A DNA stretch of 64,000 nt from Polaribacter sp. SA4-12 (GCF_002163675.1 NZ_CP019334.1:2337501-2401500), one strand, 5' to 3'. Shown: positions 24,097 to 33,750, counted from the first letter of the stretch. Notes: generated by a model not told the origin, from the letters alone. Numbers and translations: made by a program.

Positions 24097-24606
24097 ATGG
24101 AAGCAAAAACACCAAAAGAATCTTTAACAACACTTACCGACTTAGTTTTACCTGGGGAAACTAATTATTTAGACAACCTTTTTGGTGGCGAGCTATTAGC
24201 TAGAATGGATAGAGCTTGTAGTATTGCTGCAAGAAGACACTCAAGAAAAATTGTTGTTACAGTATCTGTAAATCATGTTGCTTTTAACAAACCTATTCCT
24301 GTAGGAAGTGTAGTAACTTTAGAAGCGAAAGTTTCTAGAGCATTTAAATCTTCTATGGAAACCTATGTTGATGTTTGGATTGAAGACAGACAATCTAGAT
24401 CTAGAACAAAAGTAAATGAAGGTATCTATACTTTTGTTGCTGTAGACGAAGCAGGTAAACCGGTACCGATTCCACAAATAATTCCTGAAACTGAATTAGA
24501 AAAAGAACGTTTTAAAGGAGCTCTAATACGTAAACAGTTAAGTTTAGTATTAGCTGGTAAATTAGACGCTCATGATGCTACAGCCTTAAAAGCTTTATTT
24601 AATTAA
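24097..24606 (+). CDS. Acyl-CoA thioesterase (hotdog fold)
   Basis: 169-residue hotdog-fold thioesterase of the YciA/BFIT group, hydrolysing acyl-CoA to free acid and CoA in the cytoplasm. The core contains NYLDNLFGGELLARMDRACSI-like residues with the catalytic region around Asn-Gly-Gly, VSVNHVAFNKPIPVGSVV and VDVWIEDRQSRSRTKVNEG. I place the start at ATG 24097, after a TATCTTTG promoter; an in-frame TTG three bases earlier is unlikely. The C-terminal helix after residue 130 is typical. The small MscS gene follows by 9 bases. Confidence 0.85.
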   Translation: MEAKTPKESLTTLTDLVLPGETNYLDNLFGGELLARMDRACSIAARRHSRKIVVTVSVNHVAFNKPIPVGSVVTLEAKVSRAFKSSMETYVDVWIEDRQSRSRTKVNEGIYTFVAVDEAGKPVPIPQIIPETELEKERFKGALIRKQLSLVLAGKLDAHDATALKALFN

Positions 24607-24615
24607 TCTAAAATT

Positions 24616-25119
24616 ATGGAACTATACAATTACAAAATCATCTATTCAGTTGCCATTTTTGTAACTGCTTTTTTTCTTCGCTTGTTAATTACGAATTCTT
24701 TAAAAAAAATTCAAACAAAATTTGGCTTTCAGAAAGCAAGAATCTTAGTCACAAATAAAATAATTACAGTATTAATTTATATTACTGTAATTGTTGTTGT
24801 CTCTTTTATTTGGGGTGTTGATGAAAAACAATTACTCGTTTATGTTTCTTCTTTTTTAACGATTTTAGGTATTGCTTTTTTTGCACAATGGTCTATTCTC
24901 TCTAACATTACAGCTGGTATAATTTTATTTATAAATTATCCAGTAAAAATTGGAGACACTATTACTATATTAGAAAAAGACAATAATATTACTGGTGAAA
25001 TTAGAGATATTGGCGCTTTTTTTATCACATTAAGAACACCAGAAAAGGAGCTAATAACAATGCCTAACGCTGTTATTCTTCAAAAAAATATTAAATACTC
25101 ACCTCAACCGGAGAGTTAA
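24616..25119 (+). CDS. Small MscS-family mechanosensitive channel
   Basis: 167 residues with three hydrophobic helices (about 7-24, 47-66 and 70-105) and the MscS beta domain. The pore-lining helix plus beta domain is visible as FFAQWSILSNITAGIILF followed by YPVKIGDTITILEK and ITMPNAVILQKNI. The large C-terminal alpha-beta vestibule of MscS is missing; the protein ends right after the beta domain. That makes it a minimal channel or a truncated one. It follows the thioesterase by 9 bases and converges on the EnvC-like gene with 1 base between. Confidence 0.8.
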   Translation: MELYNYKIIYSVAIFVTAFFLRLLITNSLKKIQTKFGFQKARILVTNKIITVLIYITVIVVVSFIWGVDEKQLLVYVSSFLTILGIAFFAQWSILSNITAGIILFINYPVKIGDTITILEKDNNITGEIRDIGAFFITLRTPEKELITMPNAVILQKNIKYSPQPES

Positions 25120-25120
25120 G

Positions 25121-26389
25121 TTATCTTTTTAAAATCCAAGAAGATGGATTTAAACGTGTTGTATTTTTAAACAATACAAAAACTATTTTGGTCTTTTTAG
25201 AAACTTTATCTGTAAAAATCTGACCAATTTTTTGTCCTGTTTTTATATTATCACCTTTTTTAACATAGATTTTTTCTAAGTTATTATAAGATGAAATATA
25301 ATTTCCATGTTGAATTAATACATTTCTTCTTCCTTCAGAATTCACTAAAACATTCAACACTTTTCCATTAAAAATAGACTTAGCTTCCCTTCCTTGTTTC
25401 GTAACAATATGTAAACCTGTACCATTTATAGTAATTCCAGGAAATGAAGGATGAGGCTGCTTACCAAACCTTCTAACAACAATACCCTCACTAACAGGCC
25501 AAGGTAATTTACCTTTATTTAATTCAAACTTTGTTGCTAATGCTTTTGCTTCAGGACTTAAAATAAATTCATTTTTCTTAACCGATTTAGGCTTAGAACT
25601 AGGTTTTGAATTTAACTTCGCTGCTGCTGCTTTTGCTTTTGCCAATGCAATTCTATTTGCTCGTGCAATTTCTTCACGAATCTTTTTATCTATTTTAGCA
25701 ACAACTCTTTTCTCTTCTTTAATTTTATTTTGAAGCTCTTTTTTATACTTACTTTCTTTCTTCTTAATAGTAGTTAATAACTTTTCTTGACTCTTTTTAT
25801 CAGCTTCAATTTGTTGTTTCTGTTGTTTTTCTGATAAAATTAAAGTGTCTTTTACATTCTTCTGAAAAAATAAAGAATCATTCAATTTTTGAACAAAATT
25901 TGTACTCTCAACAATTTCTTCTCCTTGATTTTTTCTAAAAGAAGTATATTGTTTCATATACTCAAGCCTTTTATAAGCTTGATAAAAATTTTGAGACGAA
26001 AGCAAAAACATCGTTCTACTTTGTTGAGATTTACTTTTGTATGATTTAAAAATCATATCCGCATAATCCTCTTTTAATTCAGCTAATTTTTTATTTAATT
26101 TTTTAAGCTTAGCTTCATTTACAGCAATTTCTTTTGATAAAATTGACGCTTCTGCATTAATCGTAGAAATTAGTTTAGCTCTAACTTCAATTTTTTTATT
26201 GATATCCTTTAAATCGTCTAAAGCATTCTTCTCTTTTTTCTTTTCATTAAAAAGCAACGTGTTTACCTGTTTAATTTCTTTATTCAGTTTTTTACGCTGT
26301 ACCTCTAATTGTTTTCTCGTTTGACCAAAAACAGAAAAAACACTTAGAAAAAAGACTAAAATTGGTATGTATATTTTTTTACTTTTCAC
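25121..26389 (-). CDS. EnvC-like murein hydrolase activator (degenerate M23/LytM domain)
   Basis: 422 residues: signal peptide (1-22, ending VFGQ), a long coiled coil (about 23-265, rich in Lys and Glu), and a C-terminal LytM/M23 domain (about 290-422). The zinc ligands of active LytM are missing: the HxxxD site reads GTGLHIVTKQG, HL reads NL, and HLHFE is replaced by KIVFVLFKN. This is the pattern of EnvC, which activates amidases and is controlled by FtsEX. FtsX is encoded at 3847-4725. The start overlaps the DUF4292 stop by one base. Confidence 0.88.
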   Translation of the reverse strand: MKSKKIYIPILVFFLSVFSVFGQTRKQLEVQRKKLNKEIKQVNTLLFNEKKKEKNALDDLKDINKKIEVRAKLISTINAEASILSKEIAVNEAKLKKLNKKLAELKEDYADMIFKSYKSKSQQSRTMFLLSSQNFYQAYKRLEYMKQYTSFRKNQGEEIVESTNFVQKLNDSLFFQKNVKDTLILSEKQQKQQIEADKKSQEKLLTTIKKKESKYKKELQNKIKEEKRVVAKIDKKIREEIARANRIALAKAKAAAAKLNSKPSSKPKSVKKNEFILSPEAKALATKFELNKGKLPWPVSEGIVVRRFGKQPHPSFPGITINGTGLHIVTKQGREAKSIFNGKVLNVLVNSEGRRNVLIQHGNYISSYNNLEKIYVKKGDNIKTGQKIGQIFTDKVSKKTKIVFVLFKNTTRLNPSSWILKR

Positions 26390-27159
26390 TATATTTTAAT
26401 TTGCTTATACCCTTTAGGGATTGAAAAAGAGATATTAACATCGGTATTAAACTGAACAGATTTTACAATAAAATCTATATTCGTAAACTTACCTGGTTGT
26501 TTTGCTTTTATTTTAATTTCTGATGGAAAAACTGCATCGTCAACTATTTTATACGATGGGTAAAAAACGTCTAATCTTTGGTTCTTTTTTGAATTAACAA
26601 TAGATTGTTTATCTAATTTAAAATGAGATGGATTTACTGAAAAGAAAATATCAAATAAATCTTCTTGCACTTTTGGTGACAAAACATAAGAATTATCTTG
26701 TATAATTACCTCTTGTTTTTGCTTCTTAACATTCATTAAAGATTGCCCTAATAATAAATTTTGAAGTTGATCAAAATTAATATCTGTTCCTAATATTTTC
26801 TTTAGCATCGAAAAATCTCCATCAAAATATTTTTTACTCAAAGAAGAATAAAACTGAACAGATGTAGGTGTAATTTTTGCTTTAAACAGCGTAATAAACT
26901 TCGTTCCTTTTAACCAAATAACCTCATCCTTTTTCATTCTAAAACTAACAGAGAAACCTTGTTTTATTTTTCCGTTATTAAAATTTGCCTTCAGTTTTGC
27001 ATCAACCGTTTTTTTATCAAAATTAGATGCAATATGTTTTCTAGCTATCTTTTTAGCCGACATTTCTTCGGCAACTACATTTGAATCCATTAAATTCTTT
27101 TTTGCTTTACACGAAGTAAATACAACTAAAAGAACCACAAAATATTTTATAAATTTCAT
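26389..27159 (-). CDS. DUF4292 lipoprotein
   Basis: 256-residue lipoprotein with a short leader ending VVFTSC (Cys17). The remainder matches DUF4292 and has the alternating strand pattern of a LolB/LppX-like half-barrel, for example GFSVSFRMKKDEVIWLKGT. Such folds carry lipids or lipoproteins; a role in outer-membrane biogenesis is plausible but not established. It belongs to the operon nucleotidyltransferase-TPR-DUF4292-EnvC, an order I recall from other flavobacteria, with 2 bases to the TPR gene. Confidence 0.8.
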   Translation of the reverse strand: MKFIKYFVVLLVVFTSCKAKKNLMDSNVVAEEMSAKKIARKHIASNFDKKTVDAKLKANFNNGKIKQGFSVSFRMKKDEVIWLKGTKFITLFKAKITPTSVQFYSSLSKKYFDGDFSMLKKILGTDINFDQLQNLLLGQSLMNVKKQKQEVIIQDNSYVLSPKVQEDLFDIFFSVNPSHFKLDKQSIVNSKKNQRLDVFYPSYKIVDDAVFPSEIKIKAKQPGKFTNIDFIVKSVQFNTDVNISFSIPKGYKQIKI

Positions 27160-27161
27160 TC

Positions 27162-28139
27162 TTAACTTTTGATTTTATTTGATTTCTCAATAAACTTTTT
27201 TTCCTCTTTAAAGTTACCTAAACCTTTATAAGAAATTGCCATTTCTTTGTAGAAATCTGCTTCCATAGTATCTTCAATAACAAAATCGATACCATTTTGT
27301 AAACTCAATAACGCTTTTTTATACTTTTTCTGATAATTCAATGCTTTTCCTTTTACAAAATACACATAAGGCTGTGCAGGAAACAGCGAAATTCCCTCAT
27401 TACTATACTTTAAAAGCTCTTCTGTATTATTTTTGGACTCGTCTAAAATTTGCTTTAAAATAGTATACGATTTATTGGACTTAAATTGATCTTTTAAGGA
27501 AACAACATCACTTGTTTTTTCTTCAACAACAACCTTTCTTTTTCTTTTTTCTAGATTATTTTTTAAGTTTTTAAAGTTAGAAGACAATGCATTATCCTGC
27601 TCCATCGCATTCATTAAAGAAATTGCTTTTTTATAATCTCTATTTTTAAGATATAATTTCAACAAAAACTCTCTTTCTTTTAAATTGATAGCAACTATTT
27701 TTTGTTGAATCGCAATTGCTTCAGTAATACTTCTATCTTTTATATGAATTTTAACCAGATGCTTTAGCATCCAAATATTATTTGGCGCTGTTATTAAAGC
27801 TCTGTTTATATATTCTTTTGCAAGTAAGGTTTTGTTAAGCAATAAGTAGTTTTTAGAAAACTCAAAGAAAACAGCAACATTATTTGTTAAAACCTGATTG
27901 CAGCTTTCTAAATTTTCAATGGCTTTCTGATAATTACCAATTGATTTTTCTGATAAAGCTTTAAAAAAAAATTGCTGAAAGTCTAACTCTTTTTCTTCGG
28001 TTAAATCTTTAGCAACTGGTATACTATCTTGTGTGTAAGACTTTAAAGAGAAAAGAATACAAAAAATAGAGAAGAGAGCATACTTAAAATAAATAGCTCT
28101 CTTTTTTCTCTGTTCTTTTTTCTCAAATATTGTAATCAT
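27162..28139 (-). CDS. Tetratricopeptide repeat protein
   Basis: 325 residues. A basic N-terminus and a hydrophobic stretch (about 18-34, YALFSIFCILFSLKSYTQ) act as signal peptide or anchor. After it come TPR-like helical pairs, for example SIGNYQKAIENLESCNQVL, TLLAKEYINRALITAPNNI, RDYKKAISLMNAMEQDNAL and YQKKYKKALLSLQNGIDFV. TPR proteins assemble other proteins; the partner here is likely in the envelope, given the co-transcribed lipoprotein and EnvC genes. The gene touches the nucleotidyltransferase gene directly, without spacing. Confidence 0.82.
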   Translation of the reverse strand: MITIFEKKEQRKKRAIYFKYALFSIFCILFSLKSYTQDSIPVAKDLTEEKELDFQQFFFKALSEKSIGNYQKAIENLESCNQVLTNNVAVFFEFSKNYLLLNKTLLAKEYINRALITAPNNIWMLKHLVKIHIKDRSITEAIAIQQKIVAINLKEREFLLKLYLKNRDYKKAISLMNAMEQDNALSSNFKNLKNNLEKRKRKVVVEEKTSDVVSLKDQFKSNKSYTILKQILDESKNNTEELLKYSNEGISLFPAQPYVYFVKGKALNYQKKYKKALLSLQNGIDFVIEDTMEADFYKEMAISYKGLGNFKEEKKFIEKSNKIKS

Positions 28140-29156
28140 TTATGTTAATTCGGTATAATCACCAATACTTACAGAAGTATATTTACCATTATATTTAGCA
28201 TAATTTCCAATCATAGCATTATCTAAATTTGCATTAGAAATTTCTACATTAGATTGAATTAGAGAATTAACAATCGTAGAATCTTCTACAACACTGTTTG
28301 CTCCAATAGAAACATAAGGTCCTATTTTTGTATTTTTAAGCACAACATTCTCTCCAACAAAACAAGGTTGAATAATTTCTGAATTTTCTAAAACAACATC
28401 TTTAGAAACTAAATTGTTTCCTGCTTCATGTTCAAACCCTAAAACTTGTTTATTAGTATCTACAGTTGGGTCTTTTTTACCACAATCCATCCAAGTATTT
28501 ACGGTTCCTGGAATAAACTTTGCTCCTTGTAGTTTTAATGATTCTAATACATTTGTTAATTGATATTCATTGTTTTCTTTTAAATCATTATCAATTAAAT
28601 ATTGAATCTCTTCTAATAATTTATCTCCACTTTTAAAATAATAAATTCCAATAATCGCTAAATCAGACACAAAGTCCTTTGGTTTTTCTATAAAATCGGT
28701 AATAAAACCATCTTGTAATTTTACAACACCAAAAGCACTTGGATTTTCTACTTTACTCACCCAAATTGCTCCATCTGCATTTGCATCAAGTTTAAAATCT
28801 GCCTTAAATAAAGTATCAGCATAAGCAACAACACAAGGACCACTTAAAGATTCTTTTGCACAATAAATTGCATGTGCAGTTCCTAAAGCTTCTTCTTGCA
28901 CATAAACAGATCCTTTAGCACCTAATTCTTTAGCAATTTTTAACAATTGTTCTTCTGTATCTGTCGGAAATCCTTTAGCTGTTGTACCTATAACAAATGC
29001 TATCTCATCAATTTCTTCATCAATTACAGAAGCAATATCCTCTACTAAACGTTGTACAATTGGTTTACCCGCAATTACAGTTAAAGGTTTTGGAACTGTT
29101 AAAGTATGAGGTCTTAAACGAGACCCAATCCCTGCCATTGGTACAATTATCTTCAT
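28140..29156 (-). CDS. Sugar-phosphate nucleotidyltransferase
   Basis: 338 residues. The N-terminal nucleotidyltransferase domain (1 to about 240) starts with the nucleotide-binding loop VPMAGIGSRLRPHTLTVPKP and contains GTAHAIYCAKESL and VAYADTLF. The C-terminal part (about 250-338) is a left-handed beta-helix (hexapeptide-like: VVLENSEIIQPCFVGENVVL). It should activate a sugar phosphate as NDP-sugar; glucose-1-phosphate or mannose-1-phosphate are the usual substrates. It is first in the operon with the TPR, DUF4292 and EnvC-like genes. A TAATTTTG element lies upstream at 29177-29170 on the minus strand. Confidence 0.85.
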   Translation of the reverse strand: MKIIVPMAGIGSRLRPHTLTVPKPLTVIAGKPIVQRLVEDIASVIDEEIDEIAFVIGTTAKGFPTDTEEQLLKIAKELGAKGSVYVQEEALGTAHAIYCAKESLSGPCVVAYADTLFKADFKLDANADGAIWVSKVENPSAFGVVKLQDGFITDFIEKPKDFVSDLAIIGIYYFKSGDKLLEEIQYLIDNDLKENNEYQLTNVLESLKLQGAKFIPGTVNTWMDCGKKDPTVDTNKQVLGFEHEAGNNLVSKDVVLENSEIIQPCFVGENVVLKNTKIGPYVSIGANSVVEDSTIVNSLIQSNVEISNANLDNAMIGNYAKYNGKYTSVSIGDYTELT

Positions 29157-29242
29157 ATTATTCTTTTATCAAAATTAAGCATGCAATATACCATTAATAA
29201 GGGAGATGTAAAAAGCTAGAATTCAATTTTACTTTTTCTACC

Positions 29243-29310
29243 TCACTGAAAACAGTTAGAGAACTCACCATTTTCGGTGAGGACAATATTTCACCGTTTT
29301 CAGTGATTGC
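29243..29310 (+). repeat. Triple-palindrome block, left copy
   Basis: Three imperfect TCAC...GTGA palindromes start at 29243, 29265 and 29291 (spacing 22 and 26 bases). A second copy lies at 33787-33854; I count 54 of 68 identical positions without gaps. The block ends in the TTG of a promoter-like pair, so it looks like an operator array (inference). Confidence 0.75.
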
Positions 29311-29337
29311 GATATTAGTAATAAAATTATAAGTTTG
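29307..29337 (+). promoter_or_regulatory. Promoter-like TTG-N20-TAAGTTTG upstream of the protease
   Basis: TTG at 29307-29309, a 20-base spacer, and TAAGTTTG at 29330-29337, a perfect TAnnTTTG match. A start near 29344 would give the protease mRNA a leader of about 190 bases. The same spacing is seen in the right-hand copy. Confidence 0.5.
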
Positions 29338-29533
29338 TAACGAATAATTCATTTAATTAAGTTTATTTAACTTTAAAATAAAATATTTTGCAATCAAAAT
29401 TTCAAAACCGTCAAACAGCATAATGGTTCTAAATTATAACTCACACACCATTTAAGTCTCATCGTTTAGACTTTTCAAAAAAAAAGCGATACAAATTAAT
29501 TCAAATAATCATTATTTAAAAACCACAAAAACA

Positions 29534-32500
29534 ATGAAAAAAAGTTACTTCAGTAAACTTCTTATTATAGGAGTTTTTTTCGCGTTCAACTTTAATTTGC
29601 ATGCACAAAAGCAAACTGAGTTGAAAAAAATTAGTGGCAAGTACAATCAAGAAAAATTAACCATTTTAAAAAAGGATTTCAAAGAAAAGGCTTCTATTGA
29701 AAAACTAAAAGCAAACAAAATTGCAAAAGAAAAAGGATGGAAAATTAAATTCACAAACAAAAAAGGTGAATTACAAGAACTCCAGAAAGTAGTAAACGGA
29801 AAACCTATTTATTACACAACATTTAATGTTGCCGCAGCAAAATCTACTAGAGTAGATCACTTAAACTCTGGAGGATCTTTAGGTTTAAACTTAGACGGAC
29901 AAAATATGACCGCTTATGTTTGGGATGGTGGAGTTGCAAGAGCATCTCATCAAGAATATGATGGAGCTGGTGGAAATAATAGATTTTCTACAGGAGATTC
30001 AGGTTCTTTAAATTACCACTCTGCCCACGTAACAGGAACAATTATAGCTTCAGGAGTAGTTGCCAATGCAAAAGGTATGGCTTCTCACGCTCAAGCAATA
30101 GGATATGACTGGAACAGTGATCTTGCTGAAGCTACTACAGCTGCTGCAAATGGTATGCTAATTTCCAATCACTCTTATGGTTATGCCGCAAGAAACAGTG
30201 CTGGTCAAGTACAATTACCTCAATATTATTTTGGTGGTTACATAGAAGACTCTAGAGACTGGGATGAAATTATGTTTAATGCACCAAATTATTTAATGGT
30301 AGTTGCCGCTGGAAATGACGGTACAGATGATACAGCGAATACAAACCCAACAGGAGGTTCAGGATTTGACAAATTAACAGGTCATTCAACATCAAAAAAT
30401 AACTTAGTAGTTGCAGCAGCTAATGATGCAAATGTAGATGCAAACGGAAACTTAATAAGTACTACAATTGCTACTTTTAGTAGTGAAGGACCAACTGATG
30501 ACTTCCGTATTAAGCCAGATATTGCTGGTAATGGAGTTTCTGTATATTCTACTTACGAAACTAGTGATACTGCATATAATTCAATTTCAGGAACATCAAT
30601 GGCTTCGCCAAATGTTGCCGGATCATTAATATTATTGCAACAACACGCTAATAATGTAAATGGTTCTTTTATGAAAGCAGCAACCTTAAAAGGATTAGCA
30701 CTGCACACTGCAGATGATTCTGGAGTTTCTGGACCTGATGCAATTTTTGGATGGGGATTAATGAATACTAAAGCAGCAGCAGAAGCTATTACACAAAATG
30801 GAAATGAAGCAAAGATCGAAGAACTTACATTAACAAGTGGTCAATCATATCAAATCACAGTAGATTCTGATGGTGTTAATGATTTAATAGCTTCAATTTC
30901 TTGGACAGATAGAGCAGGAACAGCTAATACAGGAACTGTAAATTTAACAACACCTGTTTTAGTAAATGATTTAGATATTAGAGTTACTCAAGGAGGAACA
31001 ACAAGTTTCCCTTATGAGTTAACAGGAGCAACAACAAACGCTAAACAAGACAATAATGTTGACCCTTATGAAAGAGTTGATGTTGCAAATGCTTCAGGAA
31101 CTTACACAATTACTGTAACCAACAAAGGAACTTTAACTGGTGGAAGTCAAAATTACTCTTTAATTGTAACTGGTTTAACAGGAACACCTGTTATTTGTAA
31201 TGCTACAACTCCTTCTAATCTTACTATTGATGGATTTGGATCTTCTACAGCTACAGCTTCTTGGAATGCAGTTGCTGGTACTTCTTACGATTTTAGATAC
31301 AGACAAACAGGAACCTCTACTTGGGCTACTTCTGCAGTTGCAGGAACATCTACTTCTTTATCAGGATTAACTCCACTAACTTCATACGAAATACAAGTAA
31401 GAAGCAAGTGTCCAGATAATTCTACATCAGCATATAGCGCATCAGCAAGTTTTACAACAACAGAAGTGCAACTTAACTACTGTGCTTCTAACGGAAATAG
31501 TGTTGCTGATGAATATATTAGTAATGTAAATTTAGGAAGTATTAATAATACTTCTGGTGCTTCATCTGGAGGATATGCAGATTACACTTCTCAATCTACA
31601 AGTTTAACTAAAGGAGCTTCTTCAACAATTACTATAACTCCAACTTGGACAGGAACTGTATATAGCGAAGGTTATGCTGTTTTTATTGATTATAATAAAG
31701 ATGGAGATTTTGTTGATAGTGGTGAAACTGTTTGGACAAACGCAGCTTCACAAACAACACCAGTAAGTGGTTCTTTTACTGTGCCAACATCAGCAATTAC
31801 AGGTGCAACAAGAATGCGTGTTGTTATGCAATATAATGCTACTCCTTCTGCTTGTGGTTCATTTGATTATGGAGAAACTGAAGACTATACCGTAAATATT
31901 ACTGGTGGAGTTGCAGATACAACTGCTCCAATAATTACTTTAACAGGAGCATCAACAATAAATTTAAATGTTGGTGATACTTATAATGAATTAGGCGCAA
32001 CAGCTTCAGATAATATTGATGGAAATTTAACTTCTAGCATAGTTACTTCAGGAACAGTAAACACAAGTAGTGTAGGATCTTATACTGTAAATTATAATGT
32101 AAGTGATGCTGCTGGAAATGCTGCAACTCAAGTTTCAAGAACTGTAAATGTTAGTGATGGAACAGCTCCAATTATAACATTAAACGGAGCGTCAACGACT
32201 AATCTAACAGTTGGTGATACTTATACAGAACAAGGAGCAACTGCAACAGATAATGTTGATGGAAATTTAACTTCTAGCATAATCACCACAGGAACAGTAA
32301 ACACAAATTTAGCAGGAACTTATACTGTAAATTACAATGTAAGTGATGCTGCTGGAAATGCTGCAACTCAAGTTTCAAGAACAGTAAACGTAAATAACGT
32401 TAGCACTGGTGGTTGTACTAATGGTGTTTCAACTTTTCCTTATAGTGAAGGATTTGAAAATACTTTAGGATCTTGGACACAATCTTCATCAGATGATATT

Positions 32501-33727
32501 GATTGGACTATAAATTCTGGAGGAACTCCATCTGGTAGCACAGGACCAAGTTCTGCAAATCAAGGTACTTACTACATTTATGTAGAAGCTTCAGGCGATG
32601 GAACAGGTTACCCAACAAAACAAGCTATAATTAATTCTCCTTGTTATGATTTATCAGGTGAAACAGAAGCTTCTTTTTCTTTTGACTATCATATGTATGG
32701 AGCTGCTGATATAGGAACAATTGCTTTAGAAATCAGTTCAGATAATGGTTCTACTTGGACTAGCATCTGGAATGAATCTGGAAATAAAGGTAATTCTTGG
32801 CTAAATGCTAGCGTTAATTTAAATGCTTATGTTGGAGGTAGTGTTCAATTACGTTTTAATAGAGTTACTGGAAGCACTTGGCAAGCTGATATTGCCTTAG
32901 ACAATGTTCAAATCACAAATGGAGGTAGCACAGGAAATGGATGTACAGCAGAAATAACATCATTCCCTTATACTCAAGGTTTTGAAAACACACTTGGTTC
33001 TTGGAGTCAATCTTCATCTGATGATATTGACTGGTCTGTAAACTCAAGCACAACTCCTTCTAGTAATACAGGTCCTGCTTCTGCAAACCAAGGTACTTAC
33101 TATATTTATGTTGAAGCTTCTGGAAGCGGAACAGGTTACCCAACAAAACAAGCTATAATTAATTCTCCTTGTTTTGATTTATCTGGATTATCAGTTGCAT
33201 CATTTAATTTTGATTATCATATGTATGGAGCTACAGATATGGGAACAATGGACTTAGAAGCTAGTAATGATAATGGAGCAACTTGGACAAGTATTTGGAG
33301 TCAATCTGGAAACCTAGGAAACTCTTGGTTATCTGCAAGTGTAGATCTTTCTTCATACTTAGGAAGCACAGTTCAGTTAAGATTTAATAGAATTACTGGT
33401 GCAACTTGGCAAGCAGATATTGCTATAGATAATATTAGCCTTACAAACACTGCTGCTAATAATACTAGTTTATATGTCACTTACAACTCTAATGAGTCTA
33501 ACAAGACATTTAAAATGTATCCAAATCCTGCTAAAGACTTACTAAATGTAAGATTAGCTACAGAAGGACAAAATAGCTTTAGAATTATAGATATTACTGG
33601 TAAAACCATAAAATCTGGAAGTATTTCTAAAGAATCTATCAATATTGCTAATTTAAAAGTAGGAATTTATTTGATAGAAATTAATGATGGAGAAGAAATT
33701 ATTATAGAAAAATTCATAAAACTATAA
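29534..33727 (+). CDS. Secreted S8 (subtilisin-like) serine protease with T9SS sorting domain
   Basis: 1397-residue exported protease. A signal peptide (1-25) and prosegment are followed by the S8 domain with Asp131 (YVWDGG), His162 (NYHSAHVTG), oxyanion Asn261 and Ser355 (SGTSMASPNVAGS), so the catalytic triad is complete. Then come a fibronectin type III domain (about 555-645), a GEVED domain (about 648-792), two tandem 80-residue DUF5011-type Ig-like units (795-954), two MAM-like units of about 176 residues (961-1310), and a type A T9SS sorting domain (about 1325-1397, starting FKMYPNPAKDLLNVRL). It is thus a T9SS cargo that is released or anchored at the surface. Confidence 0.93.
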   Translation: MKKSYFSKLLIIGVFFAFNFNLHAQKQTELKKISGKYNQEKLTILKKDFKEKASIEKLKANKIAKEKGWKIKFTNKKGELQELQKVVNGKPIYYTTFNVAAAKSTRVDHLNSGGSLGLNLDGQNMTAYVWDGGVARASHQEYDGAGGNNRFSTGDSGSLNYHSAHVTGTIIASGVVANAKGMASHAQAIGYDWNSDLAEATTAAANGMLISNHSYGYAARNSAGQVQLPQYYFGGYIEDSRDWDEIMFNAPNYLMVVAAGNDGTDDTANTNPTGGSGFDKLTGHSTSKNNLVVAAANDANVDANGNLISTTIATFSSEGPTDDFRIKPDIAGNGVSVYSTYETSDTAYNSISGTSMASPNVAGSLILLQQHANNVNGSFMKAATLKGLALHTADDSGVSGPDAIFGWGLMNTKAAAEAITQNGNEAKIEELTLTSGQSYQITVDSDGVNDLIASISWTDRAGTANTGTVNLTTPVLVNDLDIRVTQGGTTSFPYELTGATTNAKQDNNVDPYERVDVANASGTYTITVTNKGTLTGGSQNYSLIVTGLTGTPVICNATTPSNLTIDGFGSSTATASWNAVAGTSYDFRYRQTGTSTWATSAVAGTSTSLSGLTPLTSYEIQVRSKCPDNSTSAYSASASFTTTEVQLNYCASNGNSVADEYISNVNLGSINNTSGASSGGYADYTSQSTSLTKGASSTITITPTWTGTVYSEGYAVFIDYNKDGDFVDSGETVWTNAASQTTPVSGSFTVPTSAITGATRMRVVMQYNATPSACGSFDYGETEDYTVNITGGVADTTAPIITLTGASTINLNVGDTYNELGATASDNIDGNLTSSIVTSGTVNTSSVGSYTVNYNVSDAAGNAATQVSRTVNVSDGTAPIITLNGASTTNLTVGDTYTEQGATATDNVDGNLTSSIITTGTVNTNLAGTYTVNYNVSDAAGNAATQVSRTVNVNNVSTGGCTNGVSTFPYSEGFENTLGSWTQSSSDDIDWTINSGGTPSGSTGPSSANQGTYYIYVEASGDGTGYPTKQAIINSPCYDLSGETEASFSFDYHMYGAADIGTIALEISSDNGSTWTSIWNESGNKGNSWLNASVNLNAYVGGSVQLRFNRVTGSTWQADIALDNVQITNGGSTGNGCTAEITSFPYTQGFENTLGSWSQSSSDDIDWSVNSSTTPSSNTGPASANQGTYYIYVEASGSGTGYPTKQAIINSPCFDLSGLSVASFNFDYHMYGATDMGTMDLEASNDNGATWTSIWSQSGNLGNSWLSASVDLSSYLGSTVQLRFNRITGATWQADIAIDNISLTNTAANNTSLYVTYNSNESNKTFKMYPNPAKDLLNVRLATEGQNSFRIIDITGKTIKSGSISKESINIANLKVGIYLIEINDGEEIIIEKFIKL
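31916..32395 (+). repeat. Two tandem 240-bp units coding for DUF5011-type domains
   Basis: Units begin at 31916 and 32156, exactly 80 codons apart, and encode nearly the same Ig-like domain (APIITL ... GNAATQVSRTVNV). Long stretches are identical at DNA level, so unequal recombination could change the copy number. Confidence 0.8.
32414..33460 (+). repeat. Two tandem 528-bp units coding for MAM-like domains
   Basis: Units begin at 32414 and 32942, 176 codons apart, and share long near-identical stretches (for example GTYYIYVEAS, GYPTKQAIINSPC and FNFDYHMYGA-like segments). They look like a recent internal duplication. Confidence 0.8.
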
Positions 33728-33750
33728 AATTATTTGAATTACTTCTCATT

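Larger units (their letters stand above)
29157..29533. other. Intergenic region before the protease gene
   Basis: 377 bases without a gene. It holds the minus-strand promoter element for the nucleotidyltransferase operon (29170-29177), the triple-palindrome block (29243-29310), a promoter-like TTG-N20-TAAGTTTG (29307-29337), and then about 190 bases of AT-rich leader with a weak 6-base hairpin AAGTCT/AGACTT near 29453. No reading frame or RNA gene was recognised in the leader. Confidence 0.6.

Noticed and set aside
29450..29480. Terminator in the leader of the protease
   Set aside because: The AAGTCT/AGACTT stem has 6 base pairs and is followed by A rather than T residues.
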